Part shown: positions 28,311 to 36,754 of the stretch, in pieces
Numbering within the stretch: position 1 is the stretch's first letter
Layout: each line of letters begins with the position of its first letter
Assembly (NCBI GenBank): GCA_963813495.1
Contig: CAWEZC010000010.1
Location: 434,001 to 498,000 of the forward strand
Origin: JACVRW01 sp963813495
GTDB lineage: Bacteria; Actinomycetota; Thermoleophilia; Solirubrobacterales; Thermoleophilaceae
Direction: 5' to 3'
Length of the DNA: 64,000 nt
Translations under genes and position numbers: made by a program
The notes under the pieces: model-generated
What the model was told of the DNA's origin: nothing
What the model saw: the letters and a program-made list of their open reading frames with translations, nothing else
Database searches by the model: none

Positions 28311-29212
28311 TTGCCTTCGGTGCCTCGATCGGCGAGGTGGAGCCATTTCGCGACCATGCCGAGCCCGGAATTCTGCGCGCCGCCGAGCCGGGCGCCGAGA
28401 TTTACCGCTTCGCAGCTTCGGGGCCGATTTCACGGACATACAACCTGATGCTGGACGCCGCGGGGCGGCACGACGACCTGGAGGCGCTCGTGCTGGTGCA
28501 CTCGCACGTGGAGATCGTTGATCCCGGCTTCTGCGCGAAGGTCAGGGAGGCCATGCGTGACCCGGAGGTGGCGGTGCTGGGCTGCACGGGCTCGACGGGA
28601 GCCACCGGCATCGCCTGGTGGGAGGGCGCGGTGCGCACCGCCCCGGTGGTGCAGCACTACGGGGAGCACGGCGGCGGGGAGATGGTTGCCTTCTCGTGGG
28701 CCGAGCACGAGCCGGCTCCGGGCGAGGTCGACACGCTGGACGGCTTTCTGCTGGTGCTGTCGCCATGGGCTGTGCGCAACGTGCGCTTCGACGAGGCGCT
28801 GGCATTGGGTCACGGATTCGACCTGGACTACTGCCTGCAGGTCCGCGCGCAGGGCCGCAAGCTGATGACCGCCGACCTGCGCGTGATTCACCACCGCGGT
28901 CTGGAGCTGATCAGTGACCTGGAGCTGTGGGCGGAGGCCCATATCCAGGTGGCGGAGAAGTGGGAGGGACGCTTTCCGGGCGTCGAGCCGAGCACTCTGG
29001 ACTGGAAGCGACGCGCCCGGCGAGCGGAAGCAGAGCGCGAAGCGGCCCGGGCGATGGCGCACTCGAACGCGCTGGCATCGGATGCCCGCGTGCTCGAGCT
29101 GGAACGCCGGCTGGAGGCGCTGACCGACACGGCCTCATGGCGCATCACCGAGCCGCTGCGCCGCCTGAACGTATGGCGCGCTCGGGCCGCCGAGCGCCGC
29201 AACCGCTCCTAG
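28307..29212 (+). CDS. GT2-like glycosyltransferase, second of a tandem pair
   Basis: This 301-residue protein is uninterrupted. It aligns along its full length with the preceding gene: VIAFGASIGEVEPFRDHAEP at the start, LVLVHSHVEIVDPGFCAKV at the metal-site region (HSHVE replacing HQDAE), GCTGSTGATGIAWWEGAV, DGFLLVLSPWAVRNVRFDEA, GFDLDYCLQVRAQGRKLMTAD, and a charged C-terminal helix ending SWRITEPLRRLN. The loss of the Asp in HQDAE is notable, because this is where GT-A enzymes bind metal and nucleotide sugar; the two copies may use different donors. The GTG start overlaps the preceding TGA. It converges with a methyltransferase gene, overlapping by 4 bases. Confidence 0.78.
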   Translation: MIAFGASIGEVEPFRDHAEPGILRAAEPGAEIYRFAASGPISRTYNLMLDAAGRHDDLEALVLVHSHVEIVDPGFCAKVREAMRDPEVAVLGCTGSTGATGIAWWEGAVRTAPVVQHYGEHGGGEMVAFSWAEHEPAPGEVDTLDGFLLVLSPWAVRNVRFDEALALGHGFDLDYCLQVRAQGRKLMTADLRVIHHRGLELISDLELWAEAHIQVAEKWEGRFPGVEPSTLDWKRRARRAEAEREAARAMAHSNALASDARVLELERRLEALTDTASWRITEPLRRLNVWRARAAERRNRS

Positions 29213-30207
29213 TCGTCGAGGGCCCGGCGAATCTCGGCCTTCGACACGACCTCCGCCTGCTTGCCGATGCCAGCCCGCAGCCTCAGCTGCGATAGGCGCT
29301 CGGCCAGCCCGAAGGCGCTCGAAGTGAGCAGGCGCTGAAGCACAGCCTCCTGGCGTCGCTGGCGCTCCTGCAGGCGCCAGATCTCCACCTGTCGCGTGTG
29401 GGCCTGGGCCAGATGGAAGACGCGGTTGCCCTCGAGGCGTTCGAGCACGGGGTTGCGGTCCCAGGGGTCGAGGATCTCCCCGAGCGCGTCCGACCACGGA
29501 GCGTCGGTGTGCCAGAGGAGCCCGAAGCCGAAGAACTGGGGCACCACCACCAGCCGCAGGCCCTCGCGACTGTCCACGAAATCCTCCACCGCCGTGAGCA
29601 CCCCGTTGCGAGGCCCGCCCTCGCGCGCCGCCGATTTGGGATAGGGGACGCCGCCGTCGATGAGCCCGGGCTCGCCCGGAAAAATGCCCTTGCCGTTTCC
29701 CTTGCCGGCGAGCGGCTGGCGGTAGTCCTCGGGGACCAGCTCTGGCGCGAAGTAGTCGTCCCGGCGCGCGTGCGGCCAGCAGACGTCGTGGAAGAGTAGG
29801 AGGGGCAGTTCGGAGCCCGGCGCCCGGTCGCCAATCAGGCGCAGCTCCTCGCTGACCGTCCAGTAGTTGTGATCGCCGTCGATGATCGCCACGTCGGGCA
29901 TCTCGATCCGCGGCAGCGCGGCCAGGCTGGTCTCGCGAATCAGCTCGAGTTCCGGGAATTGCTCCTCGAGCGCCACCAGCCCGGGCTGTGGCGAGGGGTC
30001 GATGGCTGAAATCCGGACTCCGGAGCCAGCCGCCCACTCCACGAGCAATCGCGTGAGATCGCCCGCAAATGCCCCAACCTCCACCACCGAGCGGGCACCG
30101 ACCGCGTCCAGGCAGGGCAGCATCAGCTCTGCGTGGTTGCGCATGGACGTGGCCCAGCGCGTGGGGTCGTTCAGATAGGGGTCGAAGTCCTGGCGGGTGC
30201 GGTTCAC
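29209..30207 (-). CDS. Class I SAM-dependent methyltransferase (Methyltransf_24-like) with C-terminal extension
   Basis: The 332-residue protein has motif I ARSVVEVGAFAGDLTRLLVE and the acidic strand RISAIDPSPQPGLVALE, then MPDVAIIDGDHNYWTVSEEL. The IDGDHNY stretch is the hallmark of the Methyltransf_24/cephalosporin-hydroxylase-like group acting on sugars and small molecules. A large insertion (PHARRDDYFAPELVPEDYRQ onward) follows, and residues about 255-332 form a charged helical tail (RQVEIWRLQERQRRQEAVLQ) ending SSAFGLAERLSQLR, similar in style to the tails of neighbouring glycosyltransferases. GTG start with a TAGACT box 10 bases upstream. No frame breaks. Substrate unknown. Confidence 0.8.
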   Translation of the reverse strand: MNRTRQDFDPYLNDPTRWATSMRNHAELMLPCLDAVGARSVVEVGAFAGDLTRLLVEWAAGSGVRISAIDPSPQPGLVALEEQFPELELIRETSLAALPRIEMPDVAIIDGDHNYWTVSEELRLIGDRAPGSELPLLLFHDVCWPHARRDDYFAPELVPEDYRQPLAGKGNGKGIFPGEPGLIDGGVPYPKSAAREGGPRNGVLTAVEDFVDSREGLRLVVVPQFFGFGLLWHTDAPWSDALGEILDPWDRNPVLERLEGNRVFHLAQAHTRQVEIWRLQERQRRQEAVLQRLLTSSAFGLAERLSQLRLRAGIGKQAEVVSKAEIRRALDD

Positions 30208-30217
30208 AAGGGCGGGC

Positions 30218-30223
30218 AGTCTA
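30218..30223 (-). promoter_or_regulatory. -10-like element TAGACT (extended TATAGACT)
   Basis: TATAGACT on the minus strand ends 10 bases upstream of the GTG at 30207. It is the best -10 match among the TANNNT boxes of this window. Confidence 0.45.
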
Positions 30224-30231
30224 TATCGAGA

Positions 30232-30991
30232 TCAGCTACGGCAGATGGCTACGACATCGAGGCATGCGTCGAGCTCATCTCCGGCGAGGCTGAAGTCGCC
30301 GACCTCGATGGTTCCGGCCTCCGGGTCGGGGTGCAGGCGTTCCTTGCCCAGCCGCCAGTCGTAAAGGCGCTGGCGAGCGCGCCGTGGCAGCAGGCGGCGC
30401 ACACGCAGCGGGTCCTTGCGCAGCGAGAGCGTCCAGTTTCGCGTGCTCGCGGGCGACGATGGCCCGGTAGCGCTCGGAGCCGAAGATCCCCAACAGCTCC
30501 ACGGACACGAAAAGGCCGCGGCACAAGGCGCCGAACTCGGAGGGGTCGTACTCCACGTAGTGATAGGGGTCGATGATCTCGTCCGGTCGGGCGAACGTGA
30601 GCCGATTGGGCGTCACGATCACCGCCGTGGCGCGCGGCTTCATGACCCGGCCGAATTCCCGGAGTGCGGGCTTCGGGTCGGGCACGTGCTCGATGGAGTG
30701 CACGGAGATCACCCCGTCGAACTCGCCGTCCGCAAAGGGGAGGCTGCGCATGTCCGCGCGCACCGTCGTGCGGGCCTGCCCCTCCATGGCCGCCTCATCC
30801 AGATCTATGCCCACTGTCTCCCGCGGGGCCAGCAGCTCGTAGCTGTGCCCCACGCCGCAGCCCACGTCGGCGATCCGGCCGGGCCCCAGGTACTCGGCAC
30901 AGAGCGCATAGGCCGCTACGTGCCGCTGCCACGTCGGGTTGAAGCCCCCGCTCGAGGTCACCACGCGCTCGCCCGTGACGGAGGGAGTCAA
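30232..30991 (-). CDS. Class I SAM-dependent methyltransferase, C-terminal frameshift
   Basis: This Methyltransf_11-type enzyme has RIADVGCGVGHSYELLAP as motif I, VGIDLDEAAMEGQAR, MRSLPFADGEFDGVISVHSI and EHVPDPKPALREFGRVMKP, then IVTPNRLTFARPDEIIDPYH, typical of methyltransferases of glycan clusters. Near 30440 the frame changes, after which LRKDPLRVRRLLPRRARQRL and, later, EVGDFSLAGDELDACLDVVA give a natural end at a TGA at 30232. Reading only the first frame gives an Arg/Pro-rich nonsense tail, so I prefer the frameshifted version of about 253 residues. Its ATG overlaps the stop of the upstream GT2 gene by 4 bases. Confidence 0.8.
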
Positions 30992-31761
30992 CTCTCGTCG
31001 ATCCTCGCCGCGGGCGACCGGAACTTGGCCGAGGGGGCCAGCCCGGCCCGATGGAGCATGAGCCGCAGGCCCACGAAGAGCGTCTTCGAGCCATAGATGA
31101 TGCCGCTGCGCAGGCCCACCGACGAGGCCTCCTCGAAGTAGCGGCCATTGGCCGGCACCTCCTCGATGCGCATGTCGAAGTACGCCGCCTGCATGAGCAC
31201 CTCGGAGTCGAAGCTGAAGTCGGCGGAGTTGCGCAGGAAGGGGACGGTCAGGAGCAGCCGGCGCGAGTACGCGCGGTAGCCCGTGTGGGCCTCGGTCAGC
31301 CGGGTACCCATGATCCGGTTCTCCACCATCGTGAGCGCCCGGTTTACCACGTACTTCCAGCGCGGCATGCCGTTGGCTAGGGCCATGCCCGGCAGGGCCA
31401 GCCGGGAGCCGAGCACCAGATCGGCGCGCCCCGAGAGAATGGGCTCGACCATGCTGCCGATCAGCTCCGGCTCATACTGGCCGTCCGGATGCAGCATCAC
31501 AACGGCGTCGGCCCCTCGCTGGAGCGCCTCCAGGTAACAAGTCTTCTGGTTGGCGCCGTAGCCTGCGTTGTGTGGGTGCCAGACCACGTGCAAGGGAAGG
31601 CGGCGGGCCAGTTCCACGGTGCCGTCGCTAGAGGCGTCGTCAACCAGGATCACCTCGTCCACCCAGTCGCGCGGGATCGCCTGCACGGTTCGCTCGAGGG
31701 TGCGGGCGGCGTTCATGGCCGGCATCACCACGATCACCTTGCCCGCCGGCCGCTCAGTCAC
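30988..31761 (-). CDS. GT2 family glycosyltransferase
   Basis: This intact 257-residue GT-A enzyme has VIVVMPAMNAARTLERTVQA, EVILVDDASSDGTVELARRL, HNAGYGANQKTCYLEALQRG, the metal site VVMLHPDGQYEPELIGSM, and EAHTGYRAYSRRLL plus SFDSEVLMQAAYFDMRIEEV. It resembles soluble polyprenyl-phosphate-type and transferase-type GT2 enzymes such as those that initiate modification branches. It sits in a three-gene minus-strand unit with methyltransferases on both sides, overlapping each by 4 and 8 bases. Confidence 0.86.
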   Translation of the reverse strand: MTERPAGKVIVVMPAMNAARTLERTVQAIPRDWVDEVILVDDASSDGTVELARRLPLHVVWHPHNAGYGANQKTCYLEALQRGADAVVMLHPDGQYEPELIGSMVEPILSGRADLVLGSRLALPGMALANGMPRWKYVVNRALTMVENRIMGTRLTEAHTGYRAYSRRLLLTVPFLRNSADFSFDSEVLMQAAYFDMRIEEVPANGRYFEEASSVGLRSGIIYGSKTLFVGLRLMLHRAGLAPSAKFRSPAARIDES

Positions 31762-32716
31762 GCCGGGCCTCCACGTACACGGTTCCGCCGCGGCGGGTGG
31801 CGACCTCGGTGGCGGTGGCCAGTGCCGCCACGGGAAAGAGCATCACTCCGGCGCCCAGAGCGCCCACTCGCCGCCGGCCCGACATCGGCAGACTGCGCGC
31901 CTCCGGCCGCCGAATGGCGTCATACAGGTCGGGGCGGCCCGGCAATGTGCCCACCAGGCCGTGGAGCCAGCCGAACAGCGCTTGGCCTCCGCGCCAGTGG
32001 CTCACTCTGGTGACCGTGAGGCCGAGGGACTGGAGGCGGCTCACAAGCGCGCCGGCGGGCAGGTGCACAAGATGACGCGGTAGGTCGAGATGAAACCAGC
32101 GGTCGCCGAACACGAGCGCCTGCAGGCTGGCGGCGTTGGGCACCGCCACCAGCAGGACGCCGCCCTCGTCCAGGAGCGCCCCGGCATGGTCGATCGCCGG
32201 GCCCGGCGCGGGTAGGTGCTCGAGGGCGTGCCAGAAGACGATCGCCGACCAGCTTCCTTCGATGTCGGTGATCTCCGCTTGACGCACGTCGTCGCGACGC
32301 GAGTCGCGCTCGAGACCGAGGGCCCGGCGCCCGCGCGCCCGCAGGGCGTCGAGCAGCGTTCCATCGCCCGAGCCGACGTCAAGGACAGCACCAGGCGGCG
32401 CCAGGCGGTCGATCCGGCCCGCCAGCCGGGCCCGAGTGTGCCGCAGGAGCGCATCGCCGAGTCCGGAAAAGCGCCCGGATTCCGGGCGGTAGCGCGCGTA
32501 GGCGTCGGCCAACTCGGCGTCGCTGGGCCAGGGGGAGGTGGTGGCGGCGCCGCATACCTGACAGCGGATCCTCCCCCCGAGTCGAGCGCCGGAAACGGCG
32601 AGCTGTGCGCCACACCAGGCGCAGGCGGCCGGCGCCCTGCTCTCTGAGGCCGTCGATTCCGGGTGGGGGACGGCGAAGCTCTCACCCCGGGGGAGGGATT
32701 GGCGGTCGGCTGTCAC
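31754..32716 (-). CDS. SAM-dependent methyltransferase with N-terminal zinc-ribbon
   Basis: The N-terminal 50 residues contain CAWC and, 21 residues later, CQVC, a four-cysteine zinc ribbon often found at the head of glycan-cluster methyltransferases. The Rossmann domain follows: GAVLDVGSGDGTLLDALRAR, WSAIVFWHALEHLPAPGPA, GGVLLVAVPNAASLQALVFG and WFHLDLPRHLVHLPAGALVS. The WFHLDxPRHL motif is typical of this family. The C-terminus has a short hydrophobic stretch that may touch the membrane (AGVMLFPVAALATATEV). I choose the GTG at 32716, preceded by TACAGT 9 bases upstream, over an upstream TTG. Confidence 0.82.
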   Translation of the reverse strand: MTADRQSLPRGESFAVPHPESTASESRAPAACAWCGAQLAVSGARLGGRIRCQVCGAATTSPWPSDAELADAYARYRPESGRFSGLGDALLRHTRARLAGRIDRLAPPGAVLDVGSGDGTLLDALRARGRRALGLERDSRRDDVRQAEITDIEGSWSAIVFWHALEHLPAPGPAIDHAGALLDEGGVLLVAVPNAASLQALVFGDRWFHLDLPRHLVHLPAGALVSRLQSLGLTVTRVSHWRGGQALFGWLHGLVGTLPGRPDLYDAIRRPEARSLPMSGRRRVGALGAGVMLFPVAALATATEVATRRGGTVYVEARRD

Positions 32717-32725
32717 AGACGCGGC

Positions 32726-32731
32726 ACTGTA
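32726..32731 (-). promoter_or_regulatory. -10-like element TACAGT
   Basis: TACAGT lies 9 bases upstream of the GTG at 32716. The surrounding 16 bases match the region upstream of the gene starting at 38587 in 15 positions, which suggests shared control or a shared ancestral promoter. Confidence 0.4.
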
Positions 32732-32748
32732 GATCAGGCGTCGCGTCA

Positions 32749-35196
32749 ATGGTCTATCTGGCTAGGATCCGCCGCCTGTCTCGCGAACCGTCCAATGGAC
32801 AGTCGACCATCCCGGCGGCGATCGCACATGCGGAGCATCGGATCGTTTCCGGTCGGGCCGTCGTCAAGGACGAGGGCCGGACGGACACAGATGCGCTGCG
32901 CGCTTCGTTTCCCATCGCCGTTGCCCTGACCGTCGTCCTCGCCTTCGCGGCCTTCGGAGTCGTGATGGCCTTGGTGACGATCGCCATAGCACCCGAGCCC
33001 ATCCCCGGACTGCCGGCGTCGCAACGCCAGAACGTCGAGACGGGCCTGTACGTTCTGGCGTTCGCCGTCATCTTGCCTCTCGCGGTGATCGCCGCGCCAC
33101 GCCTTGCCGACCGGATCGCCGCGGGTCCGCAGGCCCCGGCCCTGCCCGCCCTGACCGCCGGACTGTGGGCGGGGCTGGCGGGTAGCGTGGTGCTGGCGAA
33201 GCTGCTCGATCGCCTCCAGGGCGTGGATGCCAGCGTCGCGCTGCTGATCTCGTTGGTCGTCTGGTGGATGGTCGCGTGCGTCGTGCTTGCCCGTGCCGTG
33301 ACGGGTGGACCCGGGCGGCCCCGGCTGGCAGGGACTCAGCCGGTCGCCGTCCTGTGGGGGGTGGCCGGCGCGCTCGCGCTCGTCGCCTTCCTGACCACGG
33401 TGGAGCTTGGCTCGCTCAGCCCGCTCCCCCTGGTGCTCGGCGCAGTCGGCATTCCGGCCTACGTGTTGCTTGCCGAGCGGATTCCGCGGCCACGGATCTC
33501 CGCCGGATGGGGCGCCGCCCTGGATGTCCTGGTCGTCGCGGTGTTGCTTCTCGCCGTGGTGGATCTGGTGTTCATCACACCCGAGAACCCCGACGTCGGC
33601 GCGCTCGACCGCTTCCGGTACGCCGTCATGCAGTTCCATCAGGACTTCCTGATCGGGCCGGCCAACCAGGTTCTCGGCGGCAGTGCGCTGCTGGTGGAAT
33701 CCGCGTCGCAGTATGGGGTCGGCTCGATTCTCTTCCTGGCGGGCTGGTTCAAGCTCGTGCCGATCGGCTACGGAACCTTCGCGCTGCTCGACGGCATCCT
33801 TACCGCGCTCTTCTTCGTTGCGGGCTACTGCATCCTGCGCATGGCGGGGGCCTCTCGTGCGCTCTCCGCCTTCGCGCTGCTGGTGGGTGTCGTCGTACTG
33901 GTCTTGAACCGTCCCTATCCCATCGGCGGGCTGCCGCAGGAGGGCCCGCTGCGATTCGGGTTGCCTATGGCGCTGATTCTCGTCACGGTGACGGGCGCCC
34001 GCTGGCCCCGCTGGACGAAGGCCACCGGGGCGCTGGCCTTCGTGATCCTGGCCGTCTCGTCGCTGTGGTCCTTCGAGGCCTTCGCCCTGACGCTCGCGAC
34101 GTTCGTCGCGCTCGGCCTGATCGAGATGTGGCTACGGCCGCCCGGTGGGCGCCTGCGCCGGGGCGTCCGGCAGGCGGGGCTGGCCGTGGCTGCATGCGTG
34201 AGCGCTCACCTCATCTTCGCCGGTGTGACGCTCGCCGCCACTGGTGAACTGCCGAAGTGGGGTCAGTACCTCGAGTACCTCAACGCCTTCATCTTCGGTG
34301 ACCTCGGCGACATCACGTACGACTTCACCCGCTGGTCGCCTGCCGTCGCCGTAGGCGGGGGCTATCTCGCCTCGGCCGCCGCGCTGCTCCTGTTGCTGCT
34401 TCGCCGGCCCGGAGTGGCACGCCGGGAAAGCGTTGCGCTGCTCGCGCTCACCGGTGTCACCACTTACGGGATCCTGTTCTTCAACTACTTCGTCGACCGG
34501 TCAGCCGACCACGTGCTGGCCTATGTGAGCCTGCCCCTCGTGCTGCTGGCGGTGATCTGGCTCAGTCTGCTCTTCCGACTGGACACCGGGAGCCCACGGC
34601 TGCGCCTGGGAGTGCGGGCCTTTGCGCTCGCCACCGTGACCCTGGCGCTGTCGGTCGCCTGGTCCTCGCTTGAAACGCGCTTCGACGATACGGCGCTGGC
34701 CCACGTGTTCCCCGGCGGACCGTCCACTCGCGAGGCGATGGACCGGCTGTGGAACTTCCCTCCGTACAACGACCGCTCGGTTCAGGGCGAGCAACTGCTC
34801 GATCGCTACATGCCGGGCCAGCGCCGCGTGCTGGTGCTCGCCGAGCCGTCGCTCAGCACGGAGATCCTCGTGCGCAGCGGACGGGCCAACCGTTTCTTCC
34901 TCGGAGACCCGCTCGACTACGACTTCGTGGCGGAAAGCCGGGGCCCCGGTCTGCGGGAGACCGTGAGCGAGCTCCGCTCGGGCGAGCGCCTGTTGGTGGA
35001 CTCTGACGCGCTGGCGGTGTTGGGCAGCAGCGACCGGCGCCGGTCGAATGACGAGGCGCCCAAGCGGCCCATCGTCGGGTCGTCGTTGTCCCGCCTGCAG
35101 GTCTTCACACTCGGCCTGATCGACGAGCGCTTTCGCCTGCGACCGGTGGGCGGCGCCGATGCAATGGTGGTCTTCGAGCTCGAACGCCGGCGCTGA
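32749..35196 (+). CDS. Large polytopic membrane protein, GT-C-like, family not recognised
   Basis: From the ATG at 32749 the protein has 815 residues. About 14 hydrophobic segments occupy residues 55-630, followed by a soluble domain of about 180 residues with EQLLDRYMPGQRRVLVLAEP and GERLLVDSDALAVLGSS, a Rossmann-like alternation of strands and helices. An external loop has FHQDFLIGPANQVLGGSALL. The layout (helices then C-terminal soluble domain) resembles GT-C transferases, but I cannot identify a catalytic acidic pair with confidence. The gene is free of frame breaks. A longer upstream frame exists but is Arg/Pro-rich and overlaps the divergent methyltransferase, so I reject it. Role in glycan assembly is inferred from position. 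Confidence 0.75.
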   Translation: MVYLARIRRLSREPSNGQSTIPAAIAHAEHRIVSGRAVVKDEGRTDTDALRASFPIAVALTVVLAFAAFGVVMALVTIAIAPEPIPGLPASQRQNVETGLYVLAFAVILPLAVIAAPRLADRIAAGPQAPALPALTAGLWAGLAGSVVLAKLLDRLQGVDASVALLISLVVWWMVACVVLARAVTGGPGRPRLAGTQPVAVLWGVAGALALVAFLTTVELGSLSPLPLVLGAVGIPAYVLLAERIPRPRISAGWGAALDVLVVAVLLLAVVDLVFITPENPDVGALDRFRYAVMQFHQDFLIGPANQVLGGSALLVESASQYGVGSILFLAGWFKLVPIGYGTFALLDGILTALFFVAGYCILRMAGASRALSAFALLVGVVVLVLNRPYPIGGLPQEGPLRFGLPMALILVTVTGARWPRWTKATGALAFVILAVSSLWSFEAFALTLATFVALGLIEMWLRPPGGRLRRGVRQAGLAVAACVSAHLIFAGVTLAATGELPKWGQYLEYLNAFIFGDLGDITYDFTRWSPAVAVGGGYLASAAALLLLLLRRPGVARRESVALLALTGVTTYGILFFNYFVDRSADHVLAYVSLPLVLLAVIWLSLLFRLDTGSPRLRLGVRAFALATVTLALSVAWSSLETRFDDTALAHVFPGGPSTREAMDRLWNFPPYNDRSVQGEQLLDRYMPGQRRVLVLAEPSLSTEILVRSGRANRFFLGDPLDYDFVAESRGPGLRETVSELRSGERLLVDSDALAVLGSSDRRRSNDEAPKRPIVGSSLSRLQVFTLGLIDERFRLRPVGGADAMVVFELERRR

Positions 35197-35205
35197 GCGG
35201 CGCGC

Positions 35206-35860
35206 TCATCCGGGGTTGCGGGCAAAGGCCCAGACCTGGACCGGGAGGTCCGGCTCGTTGCGCAGCGAGTGCCAGCGCCGGTAGGCGGGCCAGTGGTCGA
35301 GGTTGCCCGTCGACGCAGGCGCGGTTCCCCCATGAGCCCACCTCGTCGACCTCGAGGCCCGCCCGCTCCAGCAGCGTCCGCAGTCCGCGCGGCGTGAAGC
35401 GCCAGTAGTCCTTCATGCCGTAGGCCGGCAGCTCGTGCACGCGGATGAGGAACGGCGTGGAGACGATCACGTGGCCGCCCGGCGCGCACAGCCCGCGCAG
35501 GTTCTGTGCCGCCCGCCAGGGATCGTCCACGTGTTCGATCACCTGCTCGCAGATCACCACGTCGAACTCCTCGCGCTGGCTGAGCGGCGCGCAGAGGTCG
35601 AAGGCGGGGAAGTCGAGGCTCTCGAAGCGCTTCCAGGGCTTGGCCGCGTGGTTGTCGCCGCTGATCTCCGCCGCCTCGAGCGCTGCCGGGCTCGAGCCGC
35701 TCGATGTGGCGGTCCACGGCGTCGTAGAGCGCGACGCGCTGCCACTGCTCGGGCCCGAGCCGGCCTCGGGCAGGAGCACGCGGTCGCGCGCCGTGCGCAG
35801 CCGACCGGCGAGCACACCGACGCCGTCGGCCAGCCGGCTGCTCAGAACAGGCCGCGCCAC
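35206..35860 (-). CDS. Class I SAM-dependent methyltransferase, two to three frameshifts
   Basis: This Methyltransf_11-like protein is read across frames: RTARDRVLLPEAGSG, EQWQRVALYDAVDRHIERLE, AAEISGDNHAAKPWKRFESL, then FDVVICEQVIEHVDDPWRAA, GGHVIVSTPFLIRVHELPAY and MKDYWRFTPRGLRTLLERAG. EQVIEH is the conserved motif IV and RFTPxGL a family signature; the classical glycine-rich motif I is not visible in what can be read of the N-terminal third. The C-terminus is DHWPAYRRWHSLRNEPDLPV and ends at a TGA at 35206. Breaks fall near 35740, 35690 and 35320. The gene's start overlaps the previous glycosyltransferase gene by 19 bases. Confidence 0.75.
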
Positions 35861-36754
35861 GTCTCGCGCATCTCCTCGAGCTCGATCTCCACGCCGCCCA
35901 CGTTGCTGTCCTCGCGAAACCAGCGCTCGAACTCGTCAGCCGCGGTGATCCGGTTGTGCGCGGCCCAGCCCTCCTGGACGTCGTGCTCGTGCCAGCGCCG
36001 CCGTTCGCGCGTTGCGTGACGCTGCCGGCAGAGCTCGTAGTCCATCCGGTGCAGGTGGATCAGGCGCAGGTCGGGATCGGGCTGGAACTGGAAATCCTCG
36101 CGTCCGTGAAAACCCGGCCGCCAGCGCATGGGTACGGTGGCGATCGCGGCCTTGTCGTAGGCGTCGTTGGCAAACCAGTGGCGGCGCTGGTCGAGGATCG
36201 GCGCGGACAGGTCGATGCGGCGGCTCGCTCTCCGGGACGTGGAAGATCTCGTAGCCGAGGCAGTTGACCCAGTCTTCGTCGAAGTCGTCCAGGTACTCGC
36301 CGAGCGTGCCCCATTCGGGGACCGGGGCGATGAACTCGTCGACGTCGGTCGCCACCACCACGTCGTATCTCCCCAGCAAGTCGTGCTGGAGCGCCTCGAT
36401 CGTCCGCACCATCCAGGTGTGGTCGACCGCGTCCCTCTCCACCGGGATGCGCACGAATCCGTCCGCGTCGGTCGAGCCGTCGATCGACTCGTTGTCGAGC
36501 ACGTATATGTCCTGCGGGCCGAAGAAGCGCGAGTAGTAGGCGAGCCAGAGCGGCAGGAAGACGGCCTCGTTGTGCACGATCGTTATCAGTGCGCGGCTCC
36601 GCGGCGAGCGCTCCGGGCCCGCGGCCGCGATGTAGCGCTCGCGCCGCTCACTGCGATCCTTTCGCCACAGGCTGAACCACGGCGCCAGCGGATGCCCGGG
36701 GCTGTCCTGGGGCTCGAGCACGAGCGGGCCGGCCGGGCGATCGCCCCAGCTCAT
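35842..36754 (-). CDS. GT2-like glycosyltransferase (Glyco_tranf_2_4 type), frameshifted
   Basis: Recognisable features are RALITIVHNEAVFLPLWLAY, FGPQDIYVLDNESIDGSTD, RYDVVVATDVDEFIAPVPEW (the DVDEF metal-binding motif of the Glyco_tranf_2_4 / DUF4422-like group) and WVNCLGYEIFHVPESEPP. After a break near 36225 the C-terminal part is WRPGFHGREDFQFQPDPDL, LRLIHLHRMDYELCRQRH and a charged helix to MRETWRGLF. Together these give about 304 residues. It shares ATGA with the stop of the FkbM gene, so both come from one transcript. Such proteins often act on capsule or lipid-linked sugars; donor unknown. Confidence 0.75.

Noticed and set aside
32605..32748. Upstream extension of the large membrane protein from an ATG at 32605
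   Set aside because: It is Arg/Pro-rich, overlaps the divergent methyltransferase by over 110 bases, and a -10-like box sits before the later ATG.
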